Source of the DNA: Streptomyces viridochromogenes DSM 40736
GTDB taxonomy: Bacteria > Actinomycetota > Actinomycetes > Streptomycetales > Streptomycetaceae
Length of the DNA stretch: 64,000 nt
Assembly: GCF_000158955.1 (NCBI RefSeq)
Contig: NZ_GG657757.1
Location: forward strand, 5,532,100-5,596,099
Direction of reading: 5' to 3'
Within the stretch, counting starts at the first letter, position 1. Each line of letters opens with the position of its first letter. This document shows positions 58,551 to 64,000 of this stretch, piece by piece. Below the pieces are notes generated by a model. The model was given only the letters and a program-made list of their open reading frames with translations. It did not search any database and had not been told where the DNA came from. Both the position numbers and the translations under genes were made by a program.

Positions 58551-59994
58551 CGAGGTACGCCTCCAGGCCGTGGCGGCCGCCCTCGCGGCCGAAGCCCGAC
58601 TCCTTGTAACCGCCGAACGGCGAGGTCGGGTCGAACTTGTTGAACGTGTTGGACCAGACGACACCCGCACGGAGCTTGTTCGCGACCGCCAGGATGCGCG
58701 AGCCCTTCTCCGTCCAGATGCCGGCGGAGAGGCCGTACGGCGTGTTGTTCGCCTTCGCGACCGCCTCGTCGGGGGTGCGGAAGGTCAGGACCGACAGCAC
58801 CGGGCCGAAGATCTCGTCGCGGGCGATCCGGTGCGCCTGGGTGACGTTCGTGAACAGCGTCGGGGCGAACCAGTAGCCGCTCTCGGGCAGTTCGCAGGCC
58901 GGCGACCAGCGCTCCGCGCCCTCCGCCTCGCCCTGCTCGACGAGGGAGGTGATGCGCGTGAGCTGCTCCGCGGAGTTGATCGCGCCGATGTCCGTGTTCT
59001 TGTCGAGCGGGTCGCCGAGGCGCAGCGTCGACAGGCGGCGCTTGAGGGATTCGAGCAGCTCCTCCTGGATCGACTCCTGCACCAGCAGGCGGCTGCCGGC
59101 GCAGCAGACCTGGCCCTGGTTGAAGAAGATGCCGTTGACGATCCCCTCGACGGCCTGGTCGATCGGGGCGTCGTCGAAGACGATGTTGGCGCCCTTGCCG
59201 CCCAGTTCGAGCGTGAGCTTCTTGCGCGTACCGGCGACCGTACGGGCGATCTCCTTGCCGACGGCCGTGGAGCCGGTGAAGGCGACCTTGTTCACGTCCG
59301 GGTGGGCGACCAGCGCGGCGCCGGCGTCGCCGTAGCCGGGGATGATGTTGACGACACCCTTCGGCAGGCCCGCCTGGCGGCAGATGTCCGCGAAGAAGAG
59401 CGCCGAGAGCGGGGTGGTCTCGGCCGGCTTGAGGACGACCGTGTTGCCGGTGGCGAGCGCCGGGGCGATCTTCCACGCCAGCATGAGGAGGGGGAAGTTC
59501 CAGGGAATGACCTGGCCCGCGACGCCCAGCGGCCTCGGGTCCGCCCCGAACCCGGCGTGGTCGAGCTTGTCCGCCCAGCCCGCGTAGTAGAAGAAGTGCG
59601 CCGCGACCAGGGGGAGGTCGGCGTCCCTCGTCTCCTTGATCGGCTTGCCGTTGTCGAGGGTTTCGAGGACGGCCAGCTCGCGGGAGCGCTCCTGGATGAT
59701 CCGCGCGATGCGGAACAGGTACTTGGCGCGCTCCGAGCCGGGCAGTGCCGACCACTTCTCGAAGGCCCCGCGCGCGGCCTTCACCGCACGGTCGACGTCC
59801 TCCGCACCGGCCTGGGCGATCTCGGAGAGGACCTCCTCGCTCGACGGGGAGACGGTCTTGAAGACCTTGCCGTCCGCCGCGTCCGCGAACTCACCGTCGA
59901 TGAACAGGCCGTACGAGGGCGCGATGTCGACGACCGAGCGGGACTCGGGGGCCGGGGCGTATGCGAATACCGAGGGCATCTTTTCCACAGTCAT
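58543..59994 (-). CDS. Aldehyde dehydrogenase (NAD-dependent)
   Basis: 483 residues, full length. VIPWNFPLLMLAWKIAPALATGN, FTGSTAVGKEIA, general base Glu in LTLELGGKGANIVF and catalytic Cys in FFNQGQVCCAGSRL; IFGPVLSVLTF and PFGGYKESGFGREGG near the end. It starts six bases after deoC on the same strand. DeoC releases acetaldehyde, so oxidation of acetaldehyde to acetate is the expected job in this operon. Substrate inferred from context. Confidence 0.9.
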   Translation of the reverse strand: MTVEKMPSVFAYAPAPESRSVVDIAPSYGLFIDGEFADAADGKVFKTVSPSSEEVLSEIAQAGAEDVDRAVKAARGAFEKWSALPGSERAKYLFRIARIIQERSRELAVLETLDNGKPIKETRDADLPLVAAHFFYYAGWADKLDHAGFGADPRPLGVAGQVIPWNFPLLMLAWKIAPALATGNTVVLKPAETTPLSALFFADICRQAGLPKGVVNIIPGYGDAGAALVAHPDVNKVAFTGSTAVGKEIARTVAGTRKKLTLELGGKGANIVFDDAPIDQAVEGIVNGIFFNQGQVCCAGSRLLVQESIQEELLESLKRRLSTLRLGDPLDKNTDIGAINSAEQLTRITSLVEQGEAEGAERWSPACELPESGYWFAPTLFTNVTQAHRIARDEIFGPVLSVLTFRTPDEAVAKANNTPYGLSAGIWTEKGSRILAVANKLRAGVVWSNTFNKFDPTSPFGGYKESGFGREGGRHGLEAYLDV

Positions 59995-60000
59995 GAGGGC

Positions 60001-60963
60001 TCAGTCCACCGTCACGTAGTCGGGACCGGAGTAGCGGCCGGTGGCCAGCTTCTGGCGCTGCATCAACAGATCGTTCAACAGCGAGGAGGCGCCGAAGCGG
60101 AACCAGTGGTTGTCCAGCCAGTCCTCGCCGACGGTCTCGTTGACCAGGACGAGGAACTTGATGGCGTCCTTGGAGGTGCGGATGCCACCGGCCGGCTTCA
60201 CGCCGACCTGAATGCCGGTCTGGGCGCGGAAGTCACGCACCGCCTCCAGCATGAGGAGCGTGTTCGCCGGGGTCGCGTTGACGGCGACCTTTCCGGTGGA
60301 CGTCTTGATGAAGTCCGCACCCGCCAGCATGCCGAGCCAGCTCGCGCGGCGGATGTTGTCGTACGTCGACAGCTCGCCCGTCTCGAAGATGACCTTCAGG
60401 CGCGCGGACGTCCCACAGGCCTCCTTCACGGCCGTGATCTCGTCGTACACCTTCAGGTACCGGCCCGCGAGGAACGCCCCGCGGTCGATGACCATGTCGA
60501 TCTCGTCGGCACCCGCGGCGACGGCGTCACGGACGTCGGCCAGCTTGACGTCGAGCGCGGCACGGCCGGCCGGGAACGCCGTGGCGACGGAGGCGACCTT
60601 CACGGTGGAGCCGGCGACGGCCTCCTTGGCCGCCGTCACCATGTCGGGGTAGACGCAGACCGCCGCCGTGGCGGGCGTCGTACGGTCGGTCGGGTCGGGG
60701 TGGACCGCCTTCGCGCCGAGCGCCCGGACCTTGCCCGGGGTGTCCGCGCCTTCCAGCGTCGTCAGGTCGACCATCGAGATGGCGAGGTCGATGGCGTACG
60801 CCTTCGCGGTCGTCTTGATCGAACGGGTACCGAGGGAGGCCGCACGCCCCTCCAGTCCGACCGCGTCGACGCCGGGGAGCCCGTGGAGGAAGCGGCGCAG
60901 CGCGCTGTCGGACGTGGTGACGTCCTTGAGGGGGTGAGCTGCGGTGAGTGCAGTACTGGGCAT
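60001..60963 (-). CDS. deoC: Deoxyribose-phosphate aldolase
   Basis: 320 residues, longer than E. coli DeoC (about 259) because of an N-terminal extension. MVDLTTLEGADTPGKVRALG, VCVYPDMVTAAKE, EIDMVIDRGAFL, KVIFETGEL, and the Schiff-base Lys in DFIKTSTGK. It cleaves deoxyribose-5-phosphate to acetaldehyde and glyceraldehyde-3-phosphate. First gene of an operon with two ALDH genes. The nucleoside operator lies 20-31 bases before ATG 60963, with TAGATA beside it as -10. Confidence 0.95.
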   Translation of the reverse strand: MPSTALTAAHPLKDVTTSDSALRRFLHGLPGVDAVGLEGRAASLGTRSIKTTAKAYAIDLAISMVDLTTLEGADTPGKVRALGAKAVHPDPTDRTTPATAAVCVYPDMVTAAKEAVAGSTVKVASVATAFPAGRAALDVKLADVRDAVAAGADEIDMVIDRGAFLAGRYLKVYDEITAVKEACGTSARLKVIFETGELSTYDNIRRASWLGMLAGADFIKTSTGKVAVNATPANTLLMLEAVRDFRAQTGIQVGVKPAGGIRTSKDAIKFLVLVNETVGEDWLDNHWFRFGASSLLNDLLMQRQKLATGRYSGPDYVTVD

Positions 60964-60982
60964 GGTCACCAGACGAGCATAT

Positions 60983-60994
60983 CTACGCGCGTAG
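60983..60994. promoter_or_regulatory. Nucleoside-regulon operator, deoC
   Basis: CTACGCGCGTAG perfect palindrome; read toward deoC its last bases run into TAGATA, a -10-like element. Same 12-mer as at 23089 and 34828. Confidence 0.75.
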
Positions 60995-61088
60995 CAGCTG
61001 TACAGCCCCTGGGTTTGCCCGGGTGGAAGCGAGGAGTGGAAGCAGGGGGCCGGGGTCCGGGCCGGGGCGGGTCCGGCAGAATCGAGGC

Positions 61089-61784
61089 ATGACGAGCCCC
61101 GCGCCCCAGTCACCAGCACCGCAGCCCGAGTCCAAGGACCGGGTGTACCGGTCGGCCCCGGCCATGGCCGGCGGTGTGCTGCTGCTCGCCCTCACCGCGT
61201 GGCTCGGCATCGACGCGGTGATCTCGGGCGAGGGACGCACACCCTGGCTGGCGCTCGCCCTGATGCTGCTCATCGTGCCGCTGGTCGTCGCCTTCACCCT
61301 TCGGCCCGCCGTCTACGCCGGTGATGACCGGCTGCGCATTCGCAACCCCTTCCGCGCCGTCGCGCTGCCCTGGGGGCAGATCGCCTCGCTGAAGTCCGCC
61401 TACTCGAACGAGGCCGTCACCGAGTCCGGCACCAAGTACCAGCTGTGGGCCGTCCCCGTCTCGCTGCGCGCCCGCAAGAAGGCCGCGCGGCGTGAGATGC
61501 GGGCATCGGCGCAGGCGCGGCGGGCCATGGGGCGGGACGAGGGGCGGGGCAGCGCGCTCGGAATGAGGGCGGGGCTGGGGGCCGCGAGCGGCCACGGCCA
61601 GGTCTCCGACGGGCCCGCACGGGCGGAGACCGACCGGATCATGGACGAGCTGCGCGGGCTGCACGAAGCGCGGCGCGAGGCGGAGACGGCGCAGGGCGAG
61701 GTGACCGTGCGGTGGGCGTACGAGGTCGTGGCGCCTGCGGTGGCCGGGGCGGTGCTCGTTGTGGTTCTGCTGCTTGCGGGGTGA
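61089..61784 (+). CDS. PH-domain membrane protein
   Basis: 231 residues. Two N-terminal helices (AMAGGVLLLALTAWLGIDAVI, LALALMLLIVPLVVAFTL), then the bacterial PH-like module VYAGDDRLRIRNPFRAVALPWGQIASLKSAYSNE, an Arg/Ala-rich loop, and a final helix VAPAVAGAVLVVVLLLAG. Common uncharacterised actinobacterial membrane protein next to deoC. Function unknown. Confidence 0.82.
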   Translation: MTSPAPQSPAPQPESKDRVYRSAPAMAGGVLLLALTAWLGIDAVISGEGRTPWLALALMLLIVPLVVAFTLRPAVYAGDDRLRIRNPFRAVALPWGQIASLKSAYSNEAVTESGTKYQLWAVPVSLRARKKAARREMRASAQARRAMGRDEGRGSALGMRAGLGAASGHGQVSDGPARAETDRIMDELRGLHEARREAETAQGEVTVRWAYEVVAPAVAGAVLVVVLLLAG

Positions 61785-61841
61785 GGGCAAGCAGGCGAAA
61801 AGCGGTGGAGTGGTGAGAGGGCCGCTGCCTACTGTCGCGGG

Positions 61842-62201
61842 ATGAGTACTCGTACCTTCCGTGTCATCGTGCGCGGGGTTTTCGACGGACTGAGCGACGG
61901 TCAGCGGGCCGAGCTGCTGGGCCGCGCCGCCGAGCACGACATCCTCCGCGCGGCCTTCACACCCGAGGGGAACCTCACGTACGACCTCGCCGCCCGGCCC
62001 GCCTTCACCTTCCGCTTCCTGGACTCCGGGGAGGCCGAGGAGGACATCCTGGAGGCCACCGAACGGGCCGAGGAGGCCGCGCGGGCGTGGCTCGGTGAGC
62101 GCGGGTACGGCTACAAGAACCTGCGGTCGCAGGCCGAGGACCTCTCGCAGGCGCCGTTGGGGAAGCGGCAGCGGCGGGAGGCCGCCCGGAAGGGCGTGTG
62201 A
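61842..62201 (+). CDS. DUF6204 family small protein
   Basis: 119 residues, soluble. TRTFRVIVRGVFDGLSDGQRAELL, FTPEGNLTYDLAARPAFTFRFL and a basic C-terminus (LGKRQRREAARKG). The pattern fits the DUF6204 group of actinobacteria; function unknown. Starts 57 bases after the PH-domain gene, probably co-transcribed. Confidence 0.78.
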   Translation: MSTRTFRVIVRGVFDGLSDGQRAELLGRAAEHDILRAAFTPEGNLTYDLAARPAFTFRFLDSGEAEEDILEATERAEEAARAWLGERGYGYKNLRSQAEDLSQAPLGKRQRREAARKGV

Positions 62202-62218
62202 GGCTGCGGGAGTTGGGT

Positions 62219-62241
62219 GGGGTGCCCGTATCGGGCACCCC
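62219..62241. terminator. Bidirectional hairpin terminator
   Basis: GGGGTGCCCG, loop TAT, CGGGCACCCC: perfect 10-bp stem between the convergent DUF6204 and phosphomutase genes. Confidence 0.8.
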
Positions 62242-62249
62242 GGTGGGGC

Positions 62250-63905
62250 TCAGATACCGGCCGCCGTCGACAGGTCCCGTTTGATCGACTCCAGGACCTC
62301 CGTCGCCTTCGCCCGGGCCGCCGGGAGGCCGGCGGGGGTCGCGACCGGGATCACGACCTCCAGGTAGCACTTCAGCTTCGGCTCCGTGCCGCTCGGGCGG
62401 ACGATCACCCGGGCGCCGTCGAGCGTGTAGCGCAGGCCGTCGGTGGGCGGGAGGCTGTCCGTGCCCCGGGTCAGGTCCTCGGTGCGGGTGATCGGCAGGC
62501 CGGCGAGTTCCGTCGGGGGCTGTTCGCGCAGGCGGCGCATCGCGGTGGCGATGAGGGACAGGTCCTCGACGCGGACCGAGAGCTGGTCCGTCGCGTGCAG
62601 ACCGTGGTCCACTGCCAGGTCGTCGAGGAGGTCCGGCAGCGTGCGACCCTCCTCCTTGAGGACGGAGGCCAGTTCCGTGATCAGGAGCGCGGCCGTGATG
62701 CCGTCCTTGTCGCGTACGCCGTCGGGGTCGACGCAGTAGCCGAGCGCCTCCTCGTAGCCGTAGCGCAGGCCCTCGGCGCGGGCGATCCACTTGAAGCCGG
62801 TGAGGGTCTCGACGTGCGGGAGGCCCGCCCTCTCGGCGATACGGCCGAGGAGGGAGGACGAGACGATCGACTCGGCGAAGGTGCCGGTCGCTCCGCGGCG
62901 GACCAGGTGGGCGGCGAGGAGCGCGCCGACCTCGTCGCCACGGAGCATGCGCCAGCCGTCGCCGTCGCCGTCGCCCTCGCCGTCCCGTACGGCGACGGCG
63001 CAGCGGTCCGCGTCCGGGTCGTTGGCGATGATCAGGTCCGGGGCGGTCTCGCCGCGGCGGGCCGTCGCGAAGGCCAGGTCCATCGCGCCGGGCTCCTCCG
63101 GGTTGGGGAACGCGACGGTCGGGAAGTCCGGGTCGGGGTCGGCCTGCTCCGTGACGAGGACCGGTTCCGGGAAGCCGGCCCGGGCGAAGGCGGCGAGGAG
63201 CACGTCCTTGCCGACGCCGTGCATCGCCGTGTACACCGTGCGGGCGGTGCGGGGGGAATCCTTGGACAGTACGGCGTCCGTGCGGGCGAGGTAGGCGTCG
63301 AGGACGCTGTCGTCGAGGGTGTCCCAGCCCTCGGTGGGGCGGGGGACGGTGGTGAGGGAGGTGACCGCGGCGATCTCCGCCGCGATGTCGGCGTCGGCCG
63401 GCGGGACGATCTGGGAGCCGTCGCCGAGGTAGACCTTGTAGCCGTTGTCGCGGGGCGGGTTGTGGCTGGCGGTGACCTCCACGCCGGCGACCGCGCCGAG
63501 GTGCCTGATCGCGAAGGCGAGGACCGGGGTGGGGAGGGGGCGGGGGAGGACCGCTGCGCGGAGGCCGGCGCCGGTCATGACGGCTGCGGTGTCGACGGCG
63601 AAGTCGTGGGACTTGTGGCGGGCGTCGTAGCCGATGACGACCAGGCCGTTCTGGTGGCCCTGCTTCTTGAGGTACGCGGCGAGGCCGGCGGCGGCGCGGA
63701 TGACGACCGAGCGGTTCATGCGCATCGGGCCGGCGCCGAGTTCGCCGCGGAGGCCGGCCGTGCCGAACTGGAGGGTGCCGGAGAAGCGGGCGGCGAGTTC
63801 GGTGTGGTCCTGGGCGTCGATGAGGCGGGCGAGCTCGCTGCGGGTCTCCGGGTCGGGGTCCTCGGTGAGCCACGCCTGGGCCTGTGCGATGAGTTCGTCG
63901 TGCAC
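62250..63905 (-). CDS. Phosphohexomutase-family enzyme (phosphopentomutase/phosphomannomutase-like)
   Basis: 551 residues, GTG 63905. Alpha-D-phosphohexomutase domains: FGTAGLRGELGAGPMRMN, phospho-Ser loop GVEVTASHNPPRDNGYKVY, Mg loop NDPDADRCAV, sugar loop GYEEALGYCVDPDG, and phosphate site RPSGTEPKLKCY. Long members of this type act as phosphoglucomutase or phosphopentomutase. Position beside deoC suggests ribose/deoxyribose-1-phosphate to 5-phosphate conversion, the step between DeoA and DeoC, but mannose or glucose phosphate use is not excluded. A low-complexity GEGDGDGDG lies within. Upstream sequence is outside the window. Confidence 0.88.
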   Translation of the reverse strand: MHDELIAQAQAWLTEDPDPETRSELARLIDAQDHTELAARFSGTLQFGTAGLRGELGAGPMRMNRSVVIRAAAGLAAYLKKQGHQNGLVVIGYDARHKSHDFAVDTAAVMTGAGLRAAVLPRPLPTPVLAFAIRHLGAVAGVEVTASHNPPRDNGYKVYLGDGSQIVPPADADIAAEIAAVTSLTTVPRPTEGWDTLDDSVLDAYLARTDAVLSKDSPRTARTVYTAMHGVGKDVLLAAFARAGFPEPVLVTEQADPDPDFPTVAFPNPEEPGAMDLAFATARRGETAPDLIIANDPDADRCAVAVRDGEGDGDGDGWRMLRGDEVGALLAAHLVRRGATGTFAESIVSSSLLGRIAERAGLPHVETLTGFKWIARAEGLRYGYEEALGYCVDPDGVRDKDGITAALLITELASVLKEEGRTLPDLLDDLAVDHGLHATDQLSVRVEDLSLIATAMRRLREQPPTELAGLPITRTEDLTRGTDSLPPTDGLRYTLDGARVIVRPSGTEPKLKCYLEVVIPVATPAGLPAARAKATEVLESIKRDLSTAAGI

Positions 63906-64000
63906 GGTGTGGGGTCAGCCTCTCCGGTGTCGGGTGGGGTGGGGGTCCGTGCTTGCGCCTGGGGTCGGGGGGTGGGTCGGGGCCGCGCCGGGGGGTGTCC

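Noticed and set aside
1..64000. tRNA, rRNA and riboswitch genes
   Set aside because: No tRNA-like T-loop/acceptor pattern, rRNA segment or recognisable riboswitch aptamer was found in the intergenic gaps by eye.

Overview
The window is high-GC DNA (about 70% or more) with strong G/C third-codon bias, GTG and occasional TTG starts, ATGA-type overlaps and no mobile-element genes. Gene content and order match the Streptomyces chromosome core. The neighbourhood corresponds to the S. coelicolor region that runs from the teichulosonic acid genes through the nucleoside genes and afsQ1/afsQ2/sigQ to deoC. This assignment is from memory of that gene order, not from a search.

Layout. 1-5.7 kb: tail of an unknown gene, a sigma factor with a frameshifted membrane partner, an L,D-transpeptidase lipoprotein, a B12-type acyl-CoA mutase catalytic subunit and a LysE exporter. 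5.9-8.0 kb: a flavin monooxygenase and a divergent TetR regulator with two identical-arm operators between them. 8.0-17.9 kb: surface glycopolymer cluster (methyltransferase, acyltransferase, several sialyltransferase-like or other glycosyltransferases, a CMP-sialate synthetase/HAD fusion, a NeuB-type synthase), the likely Kdn or teichulosonic acid locus. 18.1-20.3 kb: a methyltransferase and an M20 amidohydrolase. 20.6-28.9 kb: nucleoside uptake and catabolism (two BMP lipoproteins, ABC ATPase, two permeases, cytidine deaminase, thymidine phosphorylase). 29-36.6 kb: AEC transporter, STAS protein, SnoaL-type sigma factor, MFS/LysR pair, hydrolase, adenosine deaminase and a small secreted repeat protein. 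36.7-40.5 kb: PspC, VanZ and the afsQ1-afsQ2-lipoprotein signalling operon.

40.6-48.5 kb: a three-gene block that looks foreign to this locus. It encodes an LCAT-like lipase, a 1,823-residue transglutaminase-like/STAND NTPase/TPR protein with 16 tandem 46-residue repeats, and a CHAT (caspase-like) protease. The genes overlap, so they form one operon. The block sits exactly between afsQ1 and sigQ, which are divergent neighbours in S. coelicolor. A GTGAC-n6-GTGAC AfsQ1-type site remains beside sigQ, 8 kb from afsQ1. This is the best candidate for an undescribed system, probably a defence or conflict module. 49.8-51.7 kb is also accessory: two unknown genes and the remains of a permease.

51.8-64 kb returns to core content: DUF5335 protein, phosphotransferase, uridine kinase-like protein, secreted protein, MFS exporter/FMN reductase with divergent TetR, two aldehyde dehydrogenases and deoC, two small conserved proteins and a phosphohexomutase-family enzyme.

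How the genes work together. A 12-bp palindrome, CTACGCGCGTAG (or CTACGCGCGTTA), lies at the promoters of both BMP genes, the ABC operon, adenosine deaminase and deoC. This ties uptake, deamination, phosphorolysis and deoxyribose-5-phosphate cleavage into one nucleoside regulon. The aldehyde dehydrogenases that follow deoC would remove the acetaldehyde it makes. No tRNA, rRNA, CRISPR or insertion sequence was found.
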